Source: Sulfurospirillum arcachonense DSM 9755
GTDB taxonomy: Bacteria > Campylobacterota > Campylobacteria > Campylobacterales > Sulfurospirillaceae
DNA length: 64,000 nt
Assembly (NCBI RefSeq): GCF_000597725.1
Contig: NZ_JFBL01000002.1
Span: 1 to 64,000, forward strand
Direction of reading: 5' to 3'
Shown: positions 54,799-62,322 of the stretch, in pieces
Layout of the letters: each line of letters begins with the position of its first letter
Position numbering within the stretch: the first letter of the stretch is position 1
Notes under the pieces: model-generated
What the model saw: only the letters and a program-made list of their open reading frames with translations
The model's database searches: none
Told to the model about the DNA's origin: nothing
Translations under genes and position numbers: made by a program

Positions 54799-55845
54799 TT
54801 GAGCAATGACATATTAACTATAGGAAAATATGAAATTAAAAGAGGGACAAGTAATACTATAGAACTAGATTTACCAAATCTTTATAACACCCCTACAAAA
54901 CTACCAATAAAAGTTTTAAGAGGAAAAAAAGATGGTCCAACAGTTTTTGTAAGTGCTACTATCCATGGTGATGAATTAAATGGGATTGAGATTATCAGAA
55001 GATTTAAAAAGCTAAGTATTCTTAAGCGTCTAAAGGGAACTATTATCTTGGTTCCCGTTATCAATGTTTATGGCATACTTACTTTATCAAGATACTTCCC
55101 TGATAGAAGAGATTTAAATAGATGTTTTCCTGGAAGCACACGAGGTTCACTTGCAAGTAGGGTAGCCAAAATATTTTTTGATGAGATTGTGAGTAAATGT
55201 GACTTTGGTATAGATTTACATACTGCTGCTATTCACAGGTCAAATTTTCCTCAAATTAGAACAAATTTAAATAATAAAGTTACTTTAAAAATGGCAAAGG
55301 TTTTTGAAGCTCCTATTATTTTGCACTCAGAACTTTTACAAGGTTCATTGCGTGCACTTTGTGATGAAAAAGGGATACCCATAATCTTATATGAAGCAGG
55401 AGAAGCTTTAAGATTTGATGAAAAAAGTATTAGAATAGGGGTTAATGGGATAGTGAATGTTCTTAGAGAATATAACATGCTTCCAAAGGTTTTTAAAAAA
55501 AGTAAAAGAATCCCTCTTATAACAAGCAATAGTCAATGGATACGGGCTGTAGAAAGTGGTGTTATAAGAACTATCAAAGCTCTTGGTGATACTGTGCAAG
55601 AAGATGAGGTTATAGCTTATATAGATGAAGCACATAGTGATACTACTTTTGAGTTAAAGTCTCCTTTTGATGGTGTTATCATTGGAAAATCAGAAATTCC
55701 TCTGGCACAAGAGGGAGATGCTATTTTTCATATTGCAAAATTTAATGATTTGGAAAATGCTGAAGGAAAAATTGGATATTTTCATGAAGATGTAATTGAA
55801 CAAAGTGAGTTTGATGAACTTCAAGATGAAAAAACAATAGAATAA
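54799..55845 (+). CDS. succinylglutamate desuccinylase/aspartoacylase family zinc hydrolase
   Basis: 348 aa. The zinc site is TIHGDELNGIEI and IDLHTAAIHR, with DRRDLNRCFPG and the catalytic Glu in YEAGEAL. The C-terminal 80 residues form a biotinyl-like or beta-barrel domain (SPFDGVIIGKSEIPLAQEGD). These enzymes deacylate N-acyl amino acids. The conserved partnership with RimK/RimB suggests it processes the ligase product. TTG start 2 bases after the rimK stop. Confidence 0.9.
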   Translation: MSNDILTIGKYEIKRGTSNTIELDLPNLYNTPTKLPIKVLRGKKDGPTVFVSATIHGDELNGIEIIRRFKKLSILKRLKGTIILVPVINVYGILTLSRYFPDRRDLNRCFPGSTRGSLASRVAKIFFDEIVSKCDFGIDLHTAAIHRSNFPQIRTNLNNKVTLKMAKVFEAPIILHSELLQGSLRALCDEKGIPIILYEAGEALRFDEKSIRIGVNGIVNVLREYNMLPKVFKKSKRIPLITSNSQWIRAVESGVIRTIKALGDTVQEDEVIAYIDEAHSDTTFELKSPFDGVIIGKSEIPLAQEGDAIFHIAKFNDLENAEGKIGYFHEDVIEQSEFDELQDEKTIE

Positions 55846-55857
55846 GAAGGAAAAATA

Positions 55858-56376
55858 TTGCTAGATCAAAATATAATTTTAACGTTAGTCTTGATAATAA
55901 GTACTTTTATAAGCTTAAATGGTTCAAAATATTTTTTAAAGAAAATAGGAAATTCAAAAAGAGTATCCCAAAAAAGAATTTACTACGTATCTAAAAGCAT
56001 AAGTATTTTTATAGTTATGATTTCAGTGTTTGTTCTTGCTCTTATTTGGAGTGTAAGTTTCGATGGGGTGATGGTTTTTGCTTCGTCTATTTTTGCTGTT
56101 ATTGGTGTTGCTCTTTTTGCTCAATGGTCAATTTTGAGTAATTTAACATCAAGTATTATTATCTTTTTTTCTTTTCCTTCACGTGTAGGTGATTATATAA
56201 GAATTGTTGATGGAGATAATTCTATAGAAGGTAAAATTGTAGAAATAGAATTGTTCCACATAAGAATCATAGATAAAGATAACAACATAGTTATATATCC
56301 TAATAATCTTTTTATGCAAAAACCTGTTATTAAGTTACATAAAAAAATAGAAACAAAAAAGGATTTAGATGTTTGA
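55858..56376 (+). CDS. small MscS-like mechanosensitive channel
   Basis: 172 aa. Two or three membrane spans (about 3-22, 45-68, 75-100), the pore helix with SIFAVIGVALFAQWSIL, and the MscS beta domain FSFPSRVGDYIRI and VVYPNNLF-like IVIYPNNLFMQ. The usual C-terminal alpha/beta domain is missing. It probably releases solutes on osmotic down-shock. The TTG start follows AGAAGGAAAAA. The stop overlaps corA by 8 bases. Confidence 0.85.
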   Translation: MLDQNIILTLVLIISTFISLNGSKYFLKKIGNSKRVSQKRIYYVSKSISIFIVMISVFVLALIWSVSFDGVMVFASSIFAVIGVALFAQWSILSNLTSSIIIFFSFPSRVGDYIRIVDGDNSIEGKIVEIELFHIRIIDKDNNIVIYPNNLFMQKPVIKLHKKIETKKDLDV

Positions 56377-57145
56377 TATAAATGATTTTCATGTTGTAGA
56401 TATTGAAAATAGTTTACATCCTTCAATGTTTAAAAGCAATGAAAATTATGATCTTTTTATCGTAAGATTACCTTCTTTAGAAAATACAAATTTAATATCC
56501 CAAAGTTACTCTTATGTTTTTAAAGAGGATATTTGCTATTTTTATGATAAAAAAACAAAGAAATTTATAGATTTGTCAAATATGCAAGGTCTGTATGAAG
56601 ATTTAAATGACAAGATAAATATTACAATGGAGATTACTTCTAATATCTATCAAGCAATAGAAAATATGGAAGATGATTTTTATGATAGCAAAGATATTAA
56701 AGATTTTAACCAACAATGGTTTTCTAAAAAAAATGATTTATTAAGAATCAATAGACTGCTAAATAAAGTTATTTTAGAATATAAAAAATTTATTTTAAAT
56801 TATAAAAAAGAGCAAAGTGAATTAGAAATACACTTTGAAGATTTGTTTGAACATCTTGAAAGAACCAATAGAACGACTATCCATGCTTTAGAAAAATTGG
56901 ATGCTTTATATAATTTTTATGTAAGTACAAATAATGAAAAAATGAATAAAACAGTTTTTATCCTCACCGTACTATCTGGAATTTTTTTACCATTAAATTT
57001 ACTCGTAGGATTTTTTGGGATGAATACTACATCTTTACCGTTTACAAAAGCTGAAGGTGGGACATATGCTGTTATATTTATCTTGATATTTACAAGTATG
57101 TTGTCATATGTTTTGTATAAAACTTTAAAAAAGAATATTAGGTAA
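56369..57145 (+). CDS. CorA-family divalent cation transporter
   Basis: 258 aa. A cytoplasmic alpha/beta plus long-helix part is followed by two C-terminal membrane spans (about 190-212, 225-250), with the GMN signature in GFFGMNTTSLPF between them. CorA proteins move Mg2+, Co2+ or Ni2+. It is last in the RimB/RimK operon, coupled to the channel gene; a link to osmotic or magnesium balance is an inference. Confidence 0.92.
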   Translation: MFDINDFHVVDIENSLHPSMFKSNENYDLFIVRLPSLENTNLISQSYSYVFKEDICYFYDKKTKKFIDLSNMQGLYEDLNDKINITMEITSNIYQAIENMEDDFYDSKDIKDFNQQWFSKKNDLLRINRLLNKVILEYKKFILNYKKEQSELEIHFEDLFEHLERTNRTTIHALEKLDALYNFYVSTNNEKMNKTVFILTVLSGIFLPLNLLVGFFGMNTTSLPFTKAEGGTYAVIFILIFTSMLSYVLYKTLKKNIR

Positions 57146-57229
57146 ATAGTATTAGGCTAAATATATTGTAGTGAGCTTATATATTTGACAATCAATATAC
57201 ATAGCCAAGCCAATAAAGGCTTGGAGCTA

Positions 57230-57652
57230 TTATTTGATAGATATTTTTTTTCTATTAATATCTTTAGCTAGTTTAGGGACTGTTACTTCTAAGACACCAT
57301 TTTCATAACTCGCAGAGATATTTTCAGTATCTATATTATCAGGAACTGAAAATGCTCTTTGAAATTTTCCGAAAGATGTTTCTACTTTGTAGTAGTCTTC
57401 TTCTTTAATTTCGTCCTTAAAGTTTCTCTCACCCTTAATAGTAAGCATACCATCATGAATGTCAATATCTATATCCTCCTTTTTAATACCAGGTAAATCA
57501 ACATCTATATAATAAGCATCATCTAGTTCTCTTGTATTAACTTTAGGAACAAATGCATTTATAGACATTTCATTATCATCCCTTCTTGTATCTAAAAAAC
57601 TTCTTTGCATATTTGCAAACTCTTTAAATGGATCAAATTTAGTTAATAACAT
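57230..57652 (-). CDS. small heat shock protein, Hsp20/alpha-crystallin family
   Basis: 140 aa. The alpha-crystallin domain begins around residue 45 (AYYIDVDLPGIKKEDIDIDI) and ends with the conserved ENGVLEVTVPK. The C-terminal I-x-I-type tail is KKISIK. It holds unfolding proteins under heat stress. A CIRCE-like operator lies 75 bases upstream, so HrcA repression is likely. Confidence 0.95.
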   Translation of the reverse strand: MLLTKFDPFKEFANMQRSFLDTRRDDNEMSINAFVPKVNTRELDDAYYIDVDLPGIKKEDIDIDIHDGMLTIKGERNFKDEIKEEDYYKVETSFGKFQRAFSVPDNIDTENISASYENGVLEVTVPKLAKDINRKKISIK

Positions 57653-57678
57653 TTTATCTCCTTTATTTAATAAGTTTT

Positions 57679-57705
57679 AAAGTTGACTCTATAACTATCA
57701 ACTTT
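57679..57705 (-). promoter_or_regulatory. inverted repeat in the hsp20 5' region
   Basis: AAAGTTGA (57679-57686) and TCAACTTT (57698-57705) are perfect 8-bp arms separated by 11 bases, between the CIRCE-like site and the gene. It could be a second operator or an RNA hairpin in the leader. Confidence 0.4.
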
Positions 57706-57726
57706 TCTAAAATTTTAACAAATTTT

Positions 57727-57753
57727 TTAGCACTTGTCAATATATACTGCTAA
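57727..57753 (-). promoter_or_regulatory. CIRCE-like HrcA operator for hsp20
   Basis: TTAGCACTT, 9 bases, TACTGCTAA, compared with the consensus TTAGCACTC-N9-GAGTGCTAA. The outer six bases of each arm fit with one C-to-G change in the right arm; spacing is exact. Confidence 0.65.
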
Positions 57754-57793
57754 TAAATTAGAATTATTTATTGATTTCTAAGAAAAAAACGCT

Positions 57794-57799
57794 TATAAT
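57794..57799 (+). promoter_or_regulatory. -10 box of the candidate small RNA
   Basis: TATAAT in GCTTATAATT, 9 bases before a perfect 8-bp hairpin. Confidence 0.5.
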
Positions 57800-57805
57800 T
57801 CATTT

Positions 57806-57979
57806 ATCTTTAGTCTATATGACTAAAGTATTTGCTTTTTTATTTTATGATAAGGAGGTGGATTCTGGAAAACATATTATGTGAATAGATGAAAAATACA
57901 CTTATTTAATAGCACTCTTTGAGTTCGTTTTTTGTCTATATAAAAATGAGGAGACAGTCAAATGCTGTCTTCTTTTTAA
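57806..57979 (+). ncRNA. candidate small RNA with a 10-base match to the anti-Shine-Dalgarno sequence
   Basis: A TATAAT box is followed by a 5' hairpin (CTTTAGTC/GACTAAAG, 57808-57828), then TAAGGAGGTG (57851-57860), complementary over ten bases to the 16S rRNA 3' tail as known in bacteria, and a terminator hairpin (GGAGACAG/CTGTCTTC plus T run, near 57943-57975). No sensible ORF follows; the only frames are under ten codons. Four GGA motifs would also suit CsrA binding. It might be a leader with a lost gene. Confidence 0.45.
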
Positions 57980-58002
57980 CTATCTTATTGATTTTGTTCT
58001 AT

Positions 58003-59298
58003 TTAATTTGTTTGGATTTTTTTCATATAAGAACTTATCATACTTCGTTCCATTTCATCATTATGAGCATATTCGTAGCCAAAAACTTTTTTCCATAAAC
58101 TCTCATCTTCCATACACATGTAAAAGTAAACTTTATCGTGCCAAGGAGCAAATGCTTTATAAACACCTTTAAACATCTCTTCCTTTACATGTAAAGGATA
58201 AGACTGTTTTCCACTGGCATCTACTAAAGGCATTTGTAAAATCTTACTTTTAAAGTCACGGCTTCTTAGTTTTTTAATAACAGGTTTTATGAATGTCAAA
58301 GTCCCTAAAGATACTAAAACAACTTCACTTGGAGTAAATGTTTTTGTAAGTGTATTTATAACTTCTGCATATTCATTGAGGTAGTTCTCATACACTACGA
58401 TTGGATGAAAGTGAAAACCTACTAGTACACCTTTGTCTGCTAAAGTTCTTGCACATCCTATCCTTTGTTCTAGCGTTGCGCTTAAATGTTCTTCATTTTT
58501 TATAATAGTTGGAGTATTGATACTCCAAGTACAAAGTATATTTTTTGGAACTTCATTTTCAATAAGATATGATATGTTGTCTGATTTGGTTTTTAACTCT
58601 AAGATGACATTTGGATTGGCTTTTGCAAACTCAAAAAGAGCTTCTAAAATTCCGTGTTTATTTCCCCACATAAGAGAGTCTGAACTCTGTCCTGTTCCTA
58701 TATGGAAGGTTTTATTTGGGTCAAGTTTTAAGTTTTTGAGTTTCTCAGCAAAGTTTTTATCAAAACCTATTTTGTTTTCATTATAAAAAGATTGGATAGA
58801 ACAGTAAGAGCAGTCAAACCCACAACTCTCAACCGCATCAAGCGTCATAAGATTACAACATCGAGTTTTCGGACTTGCAACAGGACAAGACCCAAGTGAG
58901 AGTTCCTCTTTTTGGTACTCAAAAAAACTAAATTTATCCCTTTTATTGGAATCCACATTGAAGTTCTTATATGACTTTGGTTTCTCTTGTATTTGTTTGT
59001 ATAAATTTTTTACATGTAAAAGAGTTTTTTTCTTGTTTTCAAAATCTTCCCAGCTTACATGTAAAGGTGCTTCTTCCCACATACTTAAATCAATCGCTAT
59101 ATCAACAAACTGTTTTAAATCTTGAAAAGAGAGTCTATACTGATACGCTTTTTCTTCTAAAAACTTTTGGTTTTTTTCATCTAAATTTTCAAAGTTACAA
59201 TTTTTTTTATGCTGTTCAAATTTTTCTTTATAATTTTCCATACAAACTTTGTTATCCTCTTTTGTTACATGTAGATAGTTTTGTATTTTATTGAACAT
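58003..59298 (-). CDS. spore photoproduct lyase-like radical SAM protein
   Basis: 431 aa. The iron-sulfur cluster motif is CGFDCSYC (C-x3-C-x2-C, near residue 165), with SLGSCPVASPKTRCCN before it and the radical-SAM strands IGTGQSSDSL and FHFHPIVVYENY after it, as in the SPL family. Members in non-spore-formers are common but of unknown role; DNA lesion repair is a guess. Several palindrome copies are present (58185, 59010, 59054 exact; 58113, 59264 partial), mostly in the N-terminal variable part. Confidence 0.85.
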   Translation of the reverse strand: MFNKIQNYLHVTKEDNKVCMENYKEKFEQHKKNCNFENLDEKNQKFLEEKAYQYRLSFQDLKQFVDIAIDLSMWEEAPLHVSWEDFENKKKTLLHVKNLYKQIQEKPKSYKNFNVDSNKRDKFSFFEYQKEELSLGSCPVASPKTRCCNLMTLDAVESCGFDCSYCSIQSFYNENKIGFDKNFAEKLKNLKLDPNKTFHIGTGQSSDSLMWGNKHGILEALFEFAKANPNVILELKTKSDNISYLIENEVPKNILCTWSINTPTIIKNEEHLSATLEQRIGCARTLADKGVLVGFHFHPIVVYENYLNEYAEVINTLTKTFTPSEVVLVSLGTLTFIKPVIKKLRSRDFKSKILQMPLVDASGKQSYPLHVKEEMFKGVYKAFAPWHDKVYFYMCMEDESLWKKVFGYEYAHNDEMERSMISSYMKKIQTN

Positions 59299-59418
59299 TG
59301 TATTAATGCTTCTTTAACTTTTTTATGTTTTAAAATCAGTTTTAAAAAATCTATATAAAGCTAAATAAAAATAATGCTTTTTATATGAGTTAATTGTTAA
59401 AAAAAGATTTATTTGTGT

Positions 59419-59424
59419 TATAAT
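59419..59424 (+). promoter_or_regulatory. -10 box in front of the HEPN gene
   Basis: TATAAT with a TG one base upstream (TGTTATAAT), 9 bases before the ATG at 59434; TTGTTA at 59394 is a possible -35 box with a long spacer. There is no ribosome-binding site, so a leaderless mRNA is likely. Confidence 0.5.
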
Positions 59425-59433
59425 ATTTGGTTA

Positions 59434-60615
59434 ATGAATAGTTACATACAAAGAAAAAATTTGAAAAACTTTACAGAAATTATTAAAAAAATAAAAGCAC
59501 CAAGCATTGAAGATAATATTGAGTTAATCAAATCTTCAAAAGCAAAAAAAGATAATTTTGAAAATTATAAAATAAGTAAAGAAATAAATGCTTACAATTT
59601 GTATTTATATCTCTTTGCTCGTTTTGGAAAACCCAATGGATTGTTATCTCTATTTAGAGAAGAAGATAGCGACCAAATGTTTCACTGGCATTATACTTTT
59701 GAATATAACGATAGTATTATTCAAATAATGTGTACGACATATAGGATAGAAGTTTTTATGCCTACTAACTTAATGACATCTAAAGAAGAATGTATATCAT
59801 TTCTAAGACAATTAATAAAAGATATTCAAAATTATAAAGTTGAAGTTATGGAAGCGCGTAGAATAATTGAAAATTGGGAAATGATAGTCAATCCTTTTGC
59901 AAAAATACAAAAACAAATCAATATTTTTATAGATGAAATTGAAAATTTAGTAAATAAAATACCGGATTTTAAACATTCTCATGTTGATGGTATAGAATTG
60001 TCTTTGGAAGAATTTTCAAAATGGGCTCAATTAACAGAAGAATTATCTGCAAAAAGTTATGCTCTTAAATGCTTAGTTCCTGTTTATATTGAGACTTTTT
60101 TAAATTTTACAATTCAATTTCTTGCAAAACAAGAGATAAAAGATGATAGAGAGAAATTTGAGGAATATACAAGAGAACAAATTCATATTAAAATACAAAA
60201 ACTTCACGAAAAATGTATTGGATTTATTTATTCTATTGATTGGGAAGATGAGATATGTAAATCTATCCATACAATATTTAATAAAAGAAATGATTTACTG
60301 CATGGTAATTTTAATATTAAAAGTTTAAAATATGGAGAAATAGGTTTTATTAAAAATATGCCATTATTTAAAAAGTTCTCTAGTTTTCAAGAAGATATAT
60401 TGAATCTTTCTCTAGCAACTGAAAACTCAAATATTGCAATAAAAGAAATAGAAGATGCTCAATTATTTATGATGTACGTTTTAATAAGTTTAGATACTTC
60501 AACTAGAAAAGAATTAAAAAGAATGTTAGAGTCTTATACCTTAGGCTGGAATAAATCTACAAAACGTTTTGGAATACTATTTAATAACAACTCAGTAGAT
60601 TTCAAAGTTGGATAA
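59434..60615 (+). CDS. HEPN-like protein, possible toxin or defence RNase
   Basis: About 393 aa, soluble and helical. Near residue 285 it has FNKRNDLLHGNF, i.e. R-N-D-x-x-H, the R-x4-6-H signature of HEPN-fold RNases; the helices around it suit a HEPN/MAE-28990-like domain. The N-terminal 150 residues contain a beta-rich part (HWHYTFEYNDSIIQIMCTT). Translation from ATG 59434 is preferred to a TTG at 59413 that overlaps the -10 box. It is a single gene followed 6 bases later by an attC-like hairpin. Function is inferred from the motif only. Confidence 0.6.
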   Translation: MNSYIQRKNLKNFTEIIKKIKAPSIEDNIELIKSSKAKKDNFENYKISKEINAYNLYLYLFARFGKPNGLLSLFREEDSDQMFHWHYTFEYNDSIIQIMCTTYRIEVFMPTNLMTSKEECISFLRQLIKDIQNYKVEVMEARRIIENWEMIVNPFAKIQKQINIFIDEIENLVNKIPDFKHSHVDGIELSLEEFSKWAQLTEELSAKSYALKCLVPVYIETFLNFTIQFLAKQEIKDDREKFEEYTREQIHIKIQKLHEKCIGFIYSIDWEDEICKSIHTIFNKRNDLLHGNFNIKSLKYGEIGFIKNMPLFKKFSSFQEDILNLSLATENSNIAIKEIEDAQLFMMYVLISLDTSTRKELKRMLESYTLGWNKSTKRFGILFNNNSVDFKVG

Positions 60616-60621
60616 TGGTAA

Positions 60622-60695
60622 ATGTATAACAAATACGAGGAGACGCGATAATTTACCCTACGGAAAAGTTATTGCTAACGACAAACGTTATACAT
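60622..60695 (+). other. integron attC-like recombination site
   Basis: ATGTATAAC (60622-60630) and GTTATACAT (60687-60695) are perfect 9-bp inverted ends, with AAA after the left end and AAAC before the right one, as in attC sites (R-Y-Y-Y-A-A-C ... G-T-T-R-R-R-Y). Inside, ATAA-x-TTT-x-CC pairs with GG-x-AAA-x-TTAT around a CTAC loop, so the whole 74 bp folds into one imperfect hairpin. It directly follows the HEPN gene, the normal place for a gene cassette's attC. No integrase is in the window. Confidence 0.5.
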
Positions 60696-60723
60696 AAATT
60701 TAAAGGAAGTAGCATAGATATTT

Positions 60724-61254
60724 TTAGAACTTAATCGTTGTTTTGATACTTTCTAAATTTTTTTCCATGATTTCCCAAACAAACTGTTTTTTTGGGATAG
60801 TAGCACTTAAGTGGTCGGAGACTATTTTGAAGATGTATATATCCTTTACATGTAAGAACTTTTTGCTTACATGTAAGAAAGGCTCAGACTCCATATCTAC
60901 TAAAGTTGTGAAAAGTTTTTCCCTGTCTTCACAAGGTGTATCAACACAGCTTAAACTCTCAAAGAGTATATTTTCAAACTTGTGAGTTGTGCAGACAAGA
61001 GAGCCTATATCTATTGACTCATCTTTACATCCTGCAATGCCTATGTTGATAGCTTTTTTTATAGTATACTTTTCAAAAATATCTTTTACATGTAAGGAAG
61101 TTTTTTCTTTTCCCATACCTGATACAACTAAAACTATATCATTTTTTAAATATATACGGTAAGGTTTAGTTTGTAAGCATTGGAGTTTAAAGCACTCTAT
61201 GATGGGCTTTGCTTCTGCAAAGAGTGCTGTGTGGATAAGAGTGTAGTTTCTCAT
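60724..61254 (-). CDS. nucleoside phosphorylase/nucleosidase superfamily protein, short form
   Basis: 176 aa. The N-terminal IHTALFAEAKPIIEC, VVSGMGKEKT, INIGIAGCKDESIDIGSLV and the C-terminal DMESEPF and VSDHLSAT match the MTA/SAH nucleosidase and futalosine hydrolase superfamily. It is shorter than the usual 230 aa and rich in palindrome copies (60846, 60867, 61086), read as LHV. Overlaps the lipoprotein gene by 4 bases. Activity and substrate uncertain. Confidence 0.7.
   Translation of the reverse strand: MRNYTLIHTALFAEAKPIIECFKLQCLQTKPYRIYLKNDIVLVVSGMGKEKTSLHVKDIFEKYTIKKAINIGIAGCKDESIDIGSLVCTTHKFENILFESLSCVDTPCEDREKLFTTLVDMESEPFLHVSKKFLHVKDIYIFKIVSDHLSATIPKKQFVWEIMEKNLESIKTTIKF
60846..60876. 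repeat. pair of TTACATGTAA palindromes 21 bp apart
   Basis: Exact copies at 60846 and 60867, in frame, giving FLHVSKKFLHVKD on the minus strand. Confidence 0.75.
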
Positions 61255-62156
61255 ATGATCTTTAAAAGGGTTTTCAAAATTTGGTCTGAACCTGCTTTTA
61301 TGATTTTATCCCTTTGTTGTGCATGATAGAATTTTTTGTGACTTTTAGTTTTTGTATCAAACTTATAATATCTATTTTTATTTAAAGGAGTTGCTTCTAT
61401 AATTTTTTTGGCAATACCCAAATACGAACCAGCTGATTCTTTGTCTCCATTTTCATATTTTATCATTGCTAAGTTTGTTGCCATAGTGGAAAGTAGAACC
61501 CATCTATCATCATATTTTGTATATTTTGTATCTAGCGTTCCATTGATTGCTTGTTTTGAATACTCGTTGATTAGTTCATTTAATATTTTTGTTCTTTGTT
61601 CTTTATAAAGAGAGTTATTTTTGGTTTTATTTATAAAAATAGCGGCTGGAGTAAATTTAAAATCAAAATCTTTATCGTTTATATTGGTACAACCTTGAGC
61701 TTTATTGGCCAAATAAATTTCGTATGATTGGTTAGCATCAAACATATTTTGATTACCAGCTTTTTTGATAGTTTCACATGCAATCTCTTTACTCTTTTTA
61801 TTCTCAATAGCCAAAAGTGCAAAATGTGTAGCTTTTTGAATATTTGGTTTGATTAGTATTTGAGGTTTTCCATGAGTAATTGTTTTTTTACCTATAGGAT
61901 TTTTATAGTTTTCAAAAGCTTTTACATATGCTTTTGGATTTTTTTCTTTGATTGCTTTGTCTAAATATTTTTTGTAGTTTTCACTTTTTATGGAACCATC
62001 TTTATTTTCATAACTTAAAGCTTTTTTATAGTTGTCAACTTTTTTTTCTACTATTGCTGGTTTAAGTGTTTTTTTTGCTATAATACTCTGTTTTTCAGAA
62101 CATGCACTAAAGATAATTCCAACTAGAATTATGAGAAATATATGTATAATTTTCAA
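61251..62156 (-). CDS. lipoprotein of unknown function
   Basis: 301 aa. The lipoprotein signal peptide ends in IIFSACSEK (Cys near residue 19). The mature part is Lys-rich and helical and resembles a repeat or TPR-like solenoid (SYENKDGSI, YANKDKxx patterns and YLGIAKKIIEAT). No family recognised. It is the first gene of a two-gene minus operon with the nucleosidase-like gene. Confidence 0.65.
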   Translation of the reverse strand: MKIIHIFLIILVGIIFSACSEKQSIIAKKTLKPAIVEKKVDNYKKALSYENKDGSIKSENYKKYLDKAIKEKNPKAYVKAFENYKNPIGKKTITHGKPQILIKPNIQKATHFALLAIENKKSKEIACETIKKAGNQNMFDANQSYEIYLANKAQGCTNINDKDFDFKFTPAAIFINKTKNNSLYKEQRTKILNELINEYSKQAINGTLDTKYTKYDDRWVLLSTMATNLAMIKYENGDKESAGSYLGIAKKIIEATPLNKNRYYKFDTKTKSHKKFYHAQQRDKIIKAGSDQILKTLLKII

Positions 62157-62322
62157 TGAGAAACCTTAATTTTATTGATTGTGTATTGTACTAAAAAATC
62201 ATAATTATGTAAATTATTTTTTAAAAGACAAGAGTATTTCATATAAAACTTTAATCTTACCTTAATGAAACTTTTGGTAAAATCCTCATCTTAATTAAAA
62301 AACTCTTCAAAAGGACATACTA

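Larger units (their letters stand above)
57653..58002. other. 350-bp gene-free stretch
   Basis: No protein gene seen. It holds the hsp20 control region (57653-57753) and, on the plus strand, a candidate small-RNA unit (57794-57980). The remainder is featureless AT-rich sequence. Confidence 0.6.

Noticed and set aside
57858-57884. Micro-ORF starting at GTG inside the TAAGGAGGTG box
   Set aside because: It has only eight codons and its start lies within the purine box; not supportable as a gene from sequence alone.
58971-59294. Plus-strand open frame of 107 codons opposite the radical SAM gene
   Set aside because: It is the mirror of a well-supported minus-strand gene; its cysteine-containing stretches come only from the palindromes read in another frame.
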